Source of the DNA: Thermoplasmatales archaeon ex4484_6
Lineage (GTDB): Archaea > Thermoplasmatota > Penumbrarchaeia > Penumbrarchaeales > Penumbrarchaeaceae
NCBI GenBank assembly: GCA_002254385.1
Contig: NJDO01000067.1
Coordinates: 1 to 17,566, forward strand
DNA length: 17,566 nucleotides
Direction: 5' to 3'
A program made the position numbers and the translations under genes. Shown one piece after another: positions 1-7,129 of this stretch. Below the pieces are notes generated by a model. The model was not told the DNA's origin. It saw nothing but the letters and a program-made list of their open reading frames with translations, and did not search any database. The stretch's first letter is position 1. Each line of letters starts with the position of its first letter.

Positions 1-2
1 AC

Positions 3-1352
3 GCCCATTTCCATCTCGTCGATTCCCGTATCACCATATCGAACGCAACGTTGGGGGAGCAGGGGAACGATGCCCTTATCCTTGACCGCGGATCTGCAGC
101 GGATTACGTGAACGTGGAGACCCCATCGGATGTTACCTTCCTGGACATGATATCCGTCGTCAGACACTCGATCACCTGCGAGATAAGGGCCGTGGACTAC
201 GAGACCGGAACCCCTCTGCAGAACGTCCAGATTGAGGTAAGGAACCGGGAGGGAGAGACCGTGGCAATGAAACAGACGGGCAGCTCAGGCGGCACCGGTC
301 CTGTCCTCCTTGAGATGTACACGAACACATCTGTCATGACCATGAGCAATCTTCCCCTATCCGTCACGGCCGTCAGGGACCCTTACGAGGTTTCGGTCGG
401 AACGATCGAGAAGGACTTAAGGGAACTGACCATGACACTCTACCCGCCGAACGACCCTCCTGAACTCGATCTCCTGCTGCCGGTGAACGGAACGGAGGTC
501 TCGGATCATGTCAGTGTCCAGGGTTACATATCCGATGATCTCGAAGTGCACAAGCTCCGATACCGGGTGGACGGAGGTTCCTACCACATGATCGATCTCG
601 AGGTTGTGGAGAGCAACGGCTTCTTTGCGGTTGACATCCCCCTCGGCCCACTTTCCAGGGGAGAACATTCCCTCTGGGTCCATGCATTTGACGGGACCCA
701 CCTGTCCAATCCCTCGATGCGAACCCTTGTTGTCAGCGCCCCGGGCCTCGATGATTCCGACTCGGACGGCATACCGGACATCATCGAGGATGCCGATATG
801 GATGGTGAGGTGGATGCCAACGAGACGGACCCGAACGATCCCGACACCGATGATGACGGACTCCTTGACGGGATAGAGATCGACGATACGGACGGCAACG
901 TGACCGACCCCCTCAACGAGGACACCGACGGCGATTTCATCCTTGACGGGATAGAGGATGCGAACAAGAACGGAAGAAGGGACGGCAACGAGACCGATCC
1001 AAACCTTGCAGATACCGACGGAGATGGATATTCCGATCTCGATGACAGGTATCCCCTGGACCCCACAAGGCATGCGGACCTCGAAGAGGGAAACAGCAAT
1101 GCACTTCTTGTACTGCTGATGGTTGTCGTCGTGGGGATACTCATCATCCTCCTTGCTTACGCGCTTTATCTCAGATTAGGCGGCGGTAACGGAACATCCG
1201 GCGGCGAAGAGGGTCACAGAGAGAGGGGTCGAAAGGCCCCCGAACCTCGAAGGGAGGGAGGAACCACCATCCGCACCCGGAGAGGGGAAAAGGCCGGAGG
1301 GAACGAGAGGGAGGGGTATGAAAGAAGGAGAGAAAACCGCAAGGGTCCTTGA
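3..1352 (+). CDS. Membrane-anchored surface protein with thrombospondin type 3 repeats, 5'-truncated by window edge
   Basis: The frame is open from base 3 with no stop, so this is the C-terminal ~449 residues of a longer protein; the TTG at 51 is just an internal codon. The first residues (alternating polar/hydrophobic, many N and D) resemble the end of a parallel beta-helix, which is inference. About 430-740 encodes an Ig/cadherin-like module starting with an NDPPELD motif. About 745-1065 encodes acidic DxDxDG-type repeats (SDSDGIPD, DTDDDGLLDG, DTDGDGYSD), the calcium-binding thrombospondin type 3 pattern. About 1100-1175 encodes one hydrophobic membrane helix, followed by a ~55-residue cytoplasmic tail very rich in R, G and E. 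The likely role is a cell-envelope protein anchored at its C-terminus. The specific function is unknown. The last 35 bases overlap the next gene. Confidence 0.85.
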   Translation, partial: AHFHLVDSRITISNATLGEQGNDALILDRGSAADYVNVETPSDVTFLDMISVVRHSITCEIRAVDYETGTPLQNVQIEVRNREGETVAMKQTGSSGGTGPVLLEMYTNTSVMTMSNLPLSVTAVRDPYEVSVGTIEKDLRELTMTLYPPNDPPELDLLLPVNGTEVSDHVSVQGYISDDLEVHKLRYRVDGGSYHMIDLEVVESNGFFAVDIPLGPLSRGEHSLWVHAFDGTHLSNPSMRTLVVSAPGLDDSDSDGIPDIIEDADMDGEVDANETDPNDPDTDDDGLLDGIEIDDTDGNVTDPLNEDTDGDFILDGIEDANKNGRRDGNETDPNLADTDGDGYSDLDDRYPLDPTRHADLEEGNSNALLVLLMVVVVGILIILLAYALYLRLGGGNGTSGGEEGHRERGRKAPEPRREGGTTIRTRRGEKAGGNEREGYERRRENRKGP

Positions 1353-1947
1353 GGTCGGGCCCGGATTGAGACTTCTGGGTACCATCAACGGTCTTCTTAG
1401 CGAGCGTGAGCTGGTTCGGATAAGCTTCGAGGAGTTCTCCCCAACCGCCGTGGCCCTCCATATATCTCCCGAGGAACTCGAGGGTCTCGAAGCCGTGATG
1501 AGAAAGAAGGTGAAGAAAACTCCCATGTCATCCTACGAGATGGTGTATGCAAGGAAACTTTCCCGATTCGGGGAGGTGCAGGTCCCGTCGCCTGCACTGG
1601 TGGAGGCCGTTGAGCTCGCATCTGACCGGGGTATCCCGGTTGAGGCGCTCGACATGGATGACGAGAGGTTCTCGTCGCAGTACACCGAACTCATATCCGG
1701 TCTGACAATGATAAGGTCCTCCCTCAGATTGAAGTCCATAAACAGGCGCAAATTCCATCAGGACACCCCGGAGAAGTTCATAATGGAATGGGACAGGATG
1801 GTGAACGGGTCCAGGGGGTTCCGGGCCCTCGAGAGAATGCGTGAGGAGTACATGGCGGGCATCATCGAGAAACTGTCCAGGGAGCATGAAAGGCTCCTCT
1901 GTATTCTGCAGCTGGAAAGGATGAAGGGGATCGCGGGCAGACTGTGA
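1318..1947 (+). CDS. Diverged TraB/PrgY-like domain protein
   Basis: A 209-residue soluble protein. Its layout matches the TraB family: an N-terminal strand-turn like 'lvGTaHvs..S' followed by 'P..vavEl', seen here as LLGTINGLLSE (about 19-29) and SPTAVALHIS (41-50); a central segment with 'P..GIPVEALD'; and a C-terminal helix REEYMAGIIEKL followed by a strand that usually carries the GxGH motif. The usual family residues are changed: GTxH has become GTIN, the E after the second strand is H48, and the C-terminal GxGH-like position reads LERMKGI. Any catalytic or metal role of those residues is therefore doubtful. The start at 1318 follows a strong ribosome site (GGGAGGGG) and lies inside the tail of the upstream gene, suggesting translational coupling. 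The family call is inference from motif layout. Confidence 0.6.
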   Translation: MKEGEKTARVLEVGPGLRLLGTINGLLSERELVRISFEEFSPTAVALHISPEELEGLEAVMRKKVKKTPMSSYEMVYARKLSRFGEVQVPSPALVEAVELASDRGIPVEALDMDDERFSSQYTELISGLTMIRSSLRLKSINRRKFHQDTPEKFIMEWDRMVNGSRGFRALERMREEYMAGIIEKLSREHERLLCILQLERMKGIAGRL

Positions 1948-2038
1948 CACTGGAAGGATTTTCCACCGAATGGATAATGGATGGGACAAGGTAAAGTAGC
2001 AAAAAGGTACATCATGGAACCACAAGAGGTCGAGATAT

Positions 2039-4423
2039 ATGGAGGATGACTCGGGACACTTCTTCTTTCAGAGCCCGTGGAAGAACATATTCCTGTGGAA
2101 CTTCATGGAGGTGGAGCGGGAGGCCCTTATCGTCTCACCCACGATAGATATGGACACCCTCCGGAAGATGCAGTCGATCCTCATAGCAAGGTCACAGAGG
2201 AAGCTGAGGATCCAGATGATGTTCAGGTTCACGGAGAACGACCTCCTGGTCAAGGGAATGGACCCGGAAACCCTCAGAATACTTGCCCTTCTCATCCAGG
2301 AACCCAATTCCAGGATAGAAATAAGACTCGTTCCCAACCTGTCCCTTACAGCAATAGTGCTTGATGACAGAAAGGCATTGCTCTCCACAGGAGAATTATC
2401 CTCCGCATCCCTTCAGGAGGAGCTCAACTTCGGTCAGATCTTCATGGATCCGGACATCGTAGCGGCTTTCAAGGAGGATCTCATGGAGATATGGAACAGG
2501 GCGGAGAGGCAGGACCCCGACAAATTGATGAAATATATGGAGAGGCTCAAGGATAGAATAGACCTCAGGAAGGAACTGGTACTGGAAGATGAGGATAAGG
2601 GATTGAGCTTCTCCGATTCCGAGTTCATATCCGGTGGAAAGCGTATAGAACCCCTGGGGATGGACAGGAAGGAACCCCATCTCGATGAGACAAGGAAGAT
2701 AATCAAGGAGCTTCTCATAAGGGCAAGGGATGCCGCCGAGATGGACAGGGCACAGGCAGCGCTGTTCTACCTCGAGGAGGGGTTGACCCTTGACCCGAAC
2801 AACGTGGATCTTCTTCTCGAAAAGGGGAAGATACTCTTCGAGGTGGAAGAGGATCTTGACGGTGCTCTTGCCTGCTTCGACAGGGTGCTGGACCTGGATG
2901 AGGATAACAGGGATGCCTGGGCATACAGCGGGATGTGCCACCACAAGCGGGGAGAGCTCGATGATGCCCTCTATGCCTACGACCAGGCCACCGATATCGA
3001 TTCCCAGCATTACCCTGTCTGGATAAAGAAAGGCATAATTCTCGGTTCGATGAAGGGGAGGGAAGAGGACGGACTGAAATGTCTGGAATATGCACTCTCC
3101 CAGGATCCCTACAACGAAGAGGCATGGTATCACAAGGGATCAATCCTGGACCAGCGGCTGGGCAGGAAGGATGAGGGCATACTGGCCTACAAAACCCTTC
3201 TCCGGATCAATCCGAAGCACGTCAAGGGAGCCTTCAGAATGGGGCTTCTCTCATACAAGAAGTTCAAAGACATACCAAAGGCAAAGAAATACTTCAACAG
3301 GGTGATCGAGGCCGATCCCGGTCATTTGCAGTGCTGGATGTTCATGGCCGAGATAGCCGATGAGGTGGAACACGATTTCGGGGCCGCATTCGAATATCTT
3401 GAAAGCGCAAGGGAGCACGATCCCTCTTCCCCCAACCTCATTCACCGGGAGATATCGCTGCTGCTGAAATACAGGAAGAAATTCAAGAAGGCCGTTGAAC
3501 TTGCGGGGCAGCTGATGGAACTCAAACCCAAGGACCCGCTGGCGCTTTACGTTTCCGGATTGGGAAAGCTGAAGCTGGAAAAGGATCCCGCTGGGGCCCT
3601 GGAACTGCTCAACGACTCCATCCGGTCGGACCCGGGATTCAAACCTGCCATCCTTTCAAAGGCTAATCTGCTCGCAGAGCACCTGGACAGGGTGCAGGAT
3701 GCGGTCAACCTGCTGAAGGCGGCCATAAAGAAGGATAAAAAGGATCCGGAGCTCTGGCTGGAACTCGGAATAAATTACTTCGATTTCCTGTATGATCCCA
3801 AGGAGGCCCTGTCCTGTTTCGATATGGTCACAAGACTGGACATTGAAAGCAGCGACGGATGGTACAACAAGGGACTCGTTCTGTCCAGGGGGTTCGAGAA
3901 GCATCAGGAGGCCCTGTCCTGTCTCGATGAGGCCACCAAACTGGAAGACGATCACTACCTCGCATGGTTCGAGAAGGGAAAGATACTCTTCGAGGTTTAC
4001 AAGATGCCCGAGGATGCCCTGAAATGTCTCACCAAGGCCCTGAGAATCGAACCAGATGATCCTTCAACCCTGAGCCTGATAGCCGCGATCTACAGGGCCG
4101 GAAATGATCCGATAAAGGCGGAGAGGTTCTACGAGAAGGCCATGAAGCTGGAGGGTACGACCCTCGAGCCCTTCCTCGGCATGGCAGAGCTCAAGGTCGG
4201 GACAGGAGATTTCTCCGGCGCCCACTCGGCCCTGAACGGGGCCCTCGCGATTGACCCGAAGAGCGAGAGGGTATGGATGATGAAGGCGGATACCTTCAGA
4301 AAACAGAACGAACTCTCGAAATCTCTTGAATGCTACAAGCGTGTACTCCGTATAAATCCGGATAACCAGGATGCTCTGAACAGAAAGACCTCCGTGGAGG
4401 CACAGCTCGAAAGGATGGCATGA
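2039..4423 (+). CDS. Degenerate phospholipase-D-like domain fused to long TPR array
   Basis: A 794-residue soluble protein without signal peptide or membrane helix. Residues ~15-155 follow the PLD-like fold: KLRIQMMFRFTENDLL, then a segment equivalent to the HKD motif, then TGELSSASLQEELNFG, which matches the 'GSaNlt..gl..N.E' strand, then a helix ending in IW. The catalytic HxK is lost: the LHAKxxxxDD position reads LSLTAIVLDD, with S102 for H and T104 for K, so no phosphodiesterase activity is expected. Residues ~160-225 are a charged linker. From ~225 to the end run about 15-16 tetratricopeptide repeats (A..W/Y...G...l....A...F..al..dP). Such arrays bind protein partners. The start has an AGAGGT element 9 bases upstream. 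It is probably a scaffold protein; its partner is unknown, though it sits just upstream of the KaiC-like cluster. Confidence 0.85.
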   Translation: MEDDSGHFFFQSPWKNIFLWNFMEVEREALIVSPTIDMDTLRKMQSILIARSQRKLRIQMMFRFTENDLLVKGMDPETLRILALLIQEPNSRIEIRLVPNLSLTAIVLDDRKALLSTGELSSASLQEELNFGQIFMDPDIVAAFKEDLMEIWNRAERQDPDKLMKYMERLKDRIDLRKELVLEDEDKGLSFSDSEFISGGKRIEPLGMDRKEPHLDETRKIIKELLIRARDAAEMDRAQAALFYLEEGLTLDPNNVDLLLEKGKILFEVEEDLDGALACFDRVLDLDEDNRDAWAYSGMCHHKRGELDDALYAYDQATDIDSQHYPVWIKKGIILGSMKGREEDGLKCLEYALSQDPYNEEAWYHKGSILDQRLGRKDEGILAYKTLLRINPKHVKGAFRMGLLSYKKFKDIPKAKKYFNRVIEADPGHLQCWMFMAEIADEVEHDFGAAFEYLESAREHDPSSPNLIHREISLLLKYRKKFKKAVELAGQLMELKPKDPLALYVSGLGKLKLEKDPAGALELLNDSIRSDPGFKPAILSKANLLAEHLDRVQDAVNLLKAAIKKDKKDPELWLELGINYFDFLYDPKEALSCFDMVTRLDIESSDGWYNKGLVLSRGFEKHQEALSCLDEATKLEDDHYLAWFEKGKILFEVYKMPEDALKCLTKALRIEPDDPSTLSLIAAIYRAGNDPIKAERFYEKAMKLEGTTLEPFLGMAELKVGTGDFSGAHSALNGALAIDPKSERVWMMKADTFRKQNELSKSLECYKRVLRINPDNQDALNRKTSVEAQLERMA

Positions 4424-4439
4424 GAGGGAATCCGTTGAA

Positions 4440-4468
4440 GGGGATTTCGACCGGACTTCCGAATCCCC
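4440..4468. terminator. Hairpin after the TPR gene, possible transcript 3' end
   Basis: GGGGATT (4440-4446) pairs perfectly with AATCCCC (4462-4468) across a 15-base loop, starting 16 bases after the TPR stop codon. No oligo-T tract follows, so a processing or stabilising role is as likely as termination. Confidence 0.35.
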
Positions 4469-4529
4469 CATACCGGTAGGGCTTAGTTCTTCCCCGCAGA
4501 TTCCCATCTGGAAGGAATTACTGCTGTAC

Positions 4530-4559
4530 GTTTCAATATTCTCATGAAATCATCGAAAC
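4530..4559. promoter_or_regulatory. 30-bp interrupted palindrome upstream of the KaiC-like operon
   Basis: GTTTC (4530-4534) and GAAAC (4555-4559) lie symmetrically around a central TCATGA (4542-4547), each separated from it by exactly 7 bases. The whole 30-mer matches its own reverse complement at roughly 22 of 30 positions. It lies about 54-83 bases before the TATA box at 4613, a position suited to an activator or regulator dimer. The binding protein is unknown. Confidence 0.4.
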
Positions 4560-4612
4560 ACCGGAACGGCAGCTGCAGGAAAATAACCCTTCGGGACGAA
4601 TTTGCTCACAAC

Positions 4613-4621
4613 TTTAATTAA
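4613..4621 (+). promoter_or_regulatory. TATA box of the KaiC-like operon (apparently leaderless)
   Basis: TTTAATTAA is centred 26 bases before the ATG at 4643. In archaea transcription starts about 26-27 bases after the TATA centre, so the mRNA would begin at or next to the start codon. No Shine-Dalgarno sequence stands directly before the ATG, which agrees with a leaderless transcript. Confidence 0.6.
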
Positions 4622-4642
4622 TTCCTCCTACATTGGGTCTTT

Positions 4643-5377
4643 ATGGATGAGAAGGAAGGCGAGGGCTCCTTCGGCGTGGAAAGGCTGGACAACATCGCTA
4701 TGGGCAAGGTCCTCCCGGGAATGATGGGTCTGTTCTACGGACCCACGGGCACTGGCAAGAGTTCGATTCTCGCCCATTATCTCTTTCAGGGTGCGAGGGA
4801 AGGGAGCAACGTATGCCTGATCACGGATGAGGTACCGAGCAGGGCGGCGGCCAGGATGTCCTCGTTCGAGGGATACAATCAGAAATGGTTGAAGGATGGA
4901 TACATATCCATCCTGAACCTCAAGGACATGGCATCCCTGATAGGTGTTAGATTGGGGGACATGACACGTGAGGACTGCGATCTCATGTACGACCTGCTGG
5001 TGCAGACCATCGGCCATCTCGACGCAAGGCGTGTCGTTATCGATCCCGTCAATCTTCTCGTGGATATACTTGACAAGTTCAACGACAGGACGTTCTTCTC
5101 CGGACTCAAGGGAGAGGTCTCCACCAGAGGTGCTGCCGTAATATATGCAATGGATATCAGCAAAGGACCCGAATCTCTCGAGACCGGCTCGCTGAACCTG
5201 CATGACCTTGATATAATAATCAGGTTCAGGAAGGAGAAGGTAACACCAATGGTACTTGACACGCTGACGATAGAGAGATGGAGGGGGACCCTCCATTCCA
5301 AGTCCACGTATGTGATCGACATCTCCGGAGAGGGGGTCATGCTGGTTCCCCGCATCAAACCCATGGAGGTGGTGTGA
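4643..5377 (+). CDS. KaiC/RecA-like ATPase with intact Walker A
   Basis: A 244-residue single-domain ATPase of the KaiC branch of the RecA superfamily. Visible motifs are the entry segment FGVERLDNIAMG, Walker A GPTGTGKS (33-40), the strand VCLITDEVPSRAAARM (the KaiC 'sleEs..qi' position, with D62-E63 as candidate catalytic acids), and Walker B RRVVIDPVNLL (D134). Length fits a one-domain KaiC-like protein (full KaiC has two such domains). It is soluble and cytoplasmic. It is the first gene of a three-gene unit: its TGA overlaps the next ATG by one base (TGATG). Such proteins act in archaeal signalling, gas-vesicle or motility control, but nothing here fixes the process. It is the only one of the three able to bind ATP in the standard way. 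Confidence 0.85.
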   Translation: MDEKEGEGSFGVERLDNIAMGKVLPGMMGLFYGPTGTGKSSILAHYLFQGAREGSNVCLITDEVPSRAAARMSSFEGYNQKWLKDGYISILNLKDMASLIGVRLGDMTREDCDLMYDLLVQTIGHLDARRVVIDPVNLLVDILDKFNDRTFFSGLKGEVSTRGAAVIYAMDISKGPESLETGSLNLHDLDIIIRFRKEKVTPMVLDTLTIERWRGTLHSKSTYVIDISGEGVMLVPRIKPMEVV

Positions 5378-5955
5378 TGCTGGTCGAGAGCATCGGTGAG
5401 ATGGACCGCAAACTGCTGAAGAACGGCAGCCAGGTCATCATCAAGGCGTCGGGCGAGAGATACATAACCGGATTGTCCGATCTCATAAACAGACTGGTGA
5501 GGGAAGAGGGTGATGCGGGCCTTCTCATCAGCACGCGATGGTCCTCGAACGCCCTTCACAGAAGAATAGGGTTCTCCAAGCTCCCCAAAGGCTCCCTGAA
5601 GGTGATAGACACCATCTCCCTGTCCCTGGGTTCCAGACCGGCAAGCGATCCCTACTTCATCTTCATCCCCACACCGGCACCGCTGGAATCCATCCTGATT
5701 GCCGTGGAAAGATCTCTGAAGAAAGGGTCCAAGGAGATGGGGTTCCTTATGATCGATTCCCTGACATACCTGAAGGACCACTATACGGAGGGTCAGCTGA
5801 ACGAGTTCTTCCACTACATTCTCAACAGGATGCTGGAGAACGATATCTCCACATTCATTTTTGACCAGGAAACTGGTGACGGGACCGCGGTATCACGGAG
5901 GCTCGCATCCCTGATGGACAACACGGTCGAGATCGGAGGAGGTGGGGAAGAATGA
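5377..5955 (+). CDS. KaiC-like protein with degenerate P-loop (second of three)
   Basis: 192 residues. The start is the ATG at 5377, preceded by GGAGGTGGTG and overlapping the upstream stop; a longer in-frame extension to 5278 would lie inside the upstream gene and is not supported. The fold runs parallel to its neighbour: a strand QVIIKA, a loop SGERYITG at the Walker A position without the GK[ST] lysine, a second strand GDAGLLISTRWSSNALHRR that matches GSNVCLITDEVPSRAAARM upstream, and a Walker B-like strand MGFLMIDSLTYL (D127). The phrase 'DSLTYL..........F...l..r' is common in archaeal RecA-like sensor ATPases. Without the P-loop lysine it is unlikely to hydrolyse ATP alone. It is probably a structural or regulatory subunit paired with the intact gene; this is inference. 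Confidence 0.75.
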   Translation: MLVESIGEMDRKLLKNGSQVIIKASGERYITGLSDLINRLVREEGDAGLLISTRWSSNALHRRIGFSKLPKGSLKVIDTISLSLGSRPASDPYFIFIPTPAPLESILIAVERSLKKGSKEMGFLMIDSLTYLKDHYTEGQLNEFFHYILNRMLENDISTFIFDQETGDGTAVSRRLASLMDNTVEIGGGGEE

Positions 5956-6698
5956 GGCTCCTTGCGGGAAACAGCGAGCTCTCGGACATTATTAAGGAAA
6001 GGATTCGGGACGGGGGGCTCATCCTCATGAGGTATGGTCCAGGAAGCGCGGGCGACACTCTCCTCAAACAGTTCCTGGCTGAGAAGAACGAGGAAGCACA
6101 CCCCGTTTATATCTCCACGTACGAGACGGATAAGGAGATCCGGAAGGCATTGGATAAATTCGGGGAACGGTCGGATCTGGAAGTCGTTTCCTTTCTGGAG
6201 GATCTTTCGGAGGACCTTGAAAGGATCATGAGGAAGGATAGATTCAGGACGGAGGGCATACTGGTAACGGACCTTCTTGAAATATCCTACAATTCGGAAC
6301 ACAGGAGGGAGAGATGCGACAGGCCGCAGTGGATCCTGGCAAGGGTGTCGTCCCTGTCCCAGAGACAGGTTCTACCGTTCCGTCTTGTGCTTGACTCGAT
6401 CTCGGACCTTGTCTCCTGGACATCGGAGGAAGAGGTCATCAAGAGATTGAGGATACTTAGAAGCGCCCTCCTGGAAAAGGGAGGCGTCGCCATCATGGCC
6501 GCTCCCCTGAAATGGAACGGATTCCGGAATGTCGATACCACCCTGTTCGATGCCATCCTTACAATGGCTGCCGACAGGAGCAGCGGAACCTGGAAGAGGA
6601 CCCTGACACTCGAGAATGTGAAGGGGAGCACGGAGCTTCCAAGGGAATGGGAGATAACGACCGTTTCCGATATTCCCGTGGCCGAGAGCCTGGACTGA
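5952..6698 (+). CDS. KaiC-like protein with degenerate P-loop (third of three)
   Basis: 248 residues. The start ATG at 5952 overlaps the upstream stop as ATGA, so the two genes are translationally coupled. It again shows the RecA-like order: strand GGLILMRY, loop GPGSAGDT (29-36) in which the Walker A K-S/T is replaced by D-T, strand HPVYISTYETDKEIRKAL at the KaiC 'sleE' position, and a Walker B-like strand FRLVLDSISDLVSW (D148). A final beta-rich part (about 210-240) matches the last strands of KaiC-like domains. The missing lysine argues against independent ATPase activity. Together with the two upstream genes it suggests a hetero-oligomer of one active and two inactive subunits. No membrane segment is seen. 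The biological process is unknown. Confidence 0.75.
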   Translation: MRLLAGNSELSDIIKERIRDGGLILMRYGPGSAGDTLLKQFLAEKNEEAHPVYISTYETDKEIRKALDKFGERSDLEVVSFLEDLSEDLERIMRKDRFRTEGILVTDLLEISYNSEHRRERCDRPQWILARVSSLSQRQVLPFRLVLDSISDLVSWTSEEEVIKRLRILRSALLEKGGVAIMAAPLKWNGFRNVDTTLFDAILTMAADRSSGTWKRTLTLENVKGSTELPREWEITTVSDIPVAESLD

Positions 6699-6755
6699 TA
6701 GGATGATCCGCTGGCTCGGTGGTGATGACCGTCAGGAGCCCGCACAACGTCAATG

Positions 6756-6770
6756 ACCGTCCGGACCGGT
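6756..6770. repeat. GTCCGGAC-core palindrome in intergenic region
   Basis: The stretch 6756-6770 is nearly self-complementary around the perfect 8-base core GTCCGGAC (6759-6766). The same core, in a longer palindrome, occurs in the intergenic region at 14976-14989. Both sit within 60 bases after the last gene of an operon and before a new promoter, so they could be operators or 3'-end stem structures. Confidence 0.35.
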
Positions 6771-6793
6771 TGCTGCTGTCAACTATCGTGTGA

Positions 6794-6804
6794 TTTTCCT
6801 TTTT
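6794..6804 (+). terminator. T-rich tract after the KaiC-like operon
   Basis: A pyrimidine tract made almost only of T (TTTTCCTTTTT) lies about 95 bases after the stop of the third KaiC-like gene and before the next TATA box. Oligo-U tracts are the main intrinsic termination signal in archaea. No experimental support is available here. Confidence 0.35.
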
Positions 6805-6825
6805 ACAGTTATTATTATCCAAGGG

Positions 6826-6833
6826 TTTATATT
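6826..6833 (+). promoter_or_regulatory. TATA box of the zinc-ribbon gene
   Basis: TTTATATT is centred 27-28 bases before the ATG at 6857, placing the expected transcription start within a few bases of the start codon. The transcript would be leaderless or nearly so. A short TAAGGG stands directly before the ATG but is too close to act as a normal ribosome site. Confidence 0.55.
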
Positions 6834-6856
6834 CCCCGCAAAAAGTTCCATAAGGG

Positions 6857-7129
6857 ATGGCAGGTGGTTTCATTGGCGATATCCCGGTCCCAGGTACTGA
6901 TCCGTACTCGGATGTCCTGGAACTGGAGAGATCGTATGCTCCCAGGGAAAGGGTGATATGTCCCGTTTGCGGTTCCCCTCATCAGACATGCTTCAACAAG
7001 GTCCTCTCACTCGGTTCCGACGGAAGCGTGATCTCCGGTGATCTCTCGATAAAGAGCATCCTGGTAACCAGATGCCTGTCGTGCGGTCATACGGCCCCGA
7101 GCAGATTCTTCTTCATAAGGGAGATGTGA
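6857..7129 (+). CDS. Small zinc-ribbon protein
   Basis: A 90-residue protein with two CxxC knuckles: CPVC (C35, C38) and CLSC (C73, C76), separated by a glycine-containing beta-hairpin region (SLGSDGSVISGDL). This is the shape of a zinc ribbon. An extra cysteine, C45, lies between them. The first 25 residues are acidic and proline-rich. Such small proteins usually bind nucleic acid or another protein, but no family could be named. The gene has its own TATA box and is not part of the KaiC-like unit. Its last 17 bases overlap the 3' end of the convergent amidase gene on the other strand. Confidence 0.7.
   Translation: MAGGFIGDIPVPGTDPYSDVLELERSYAPRERVICPVCGSPHQTCFNKVLSLGSDGSVISGDLSIKSILVTRCLSCGHTAPSRFFFIREM

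Noticed and set aside
2826..3999. Repeated DNA segments such as GGAAAGATACTCTTCGAGGT-like stretches near 2827 and 3977.
   Set aside because: They encode the same TPR phrase (EKGKILFEV) and reflect repeat units of the protein rather than mobile or regulatory DNA.
5278..5376. 33-residue N-terminal extension of the second KaiC-like gene.
   Set aside because: It lies wholly inside the upstream gene, while ATG 5377 has GGAGGTG upstream and a one-base stop/start overlap typical of coupling.
4879..5814. Minus-strand open frame of 311 codons across two KaiC-like genes.
   Set aside because: It spans a gene junction on the other strand, is serine-rich in the way typical of antisense frames, and has no ribosome site or promoter.
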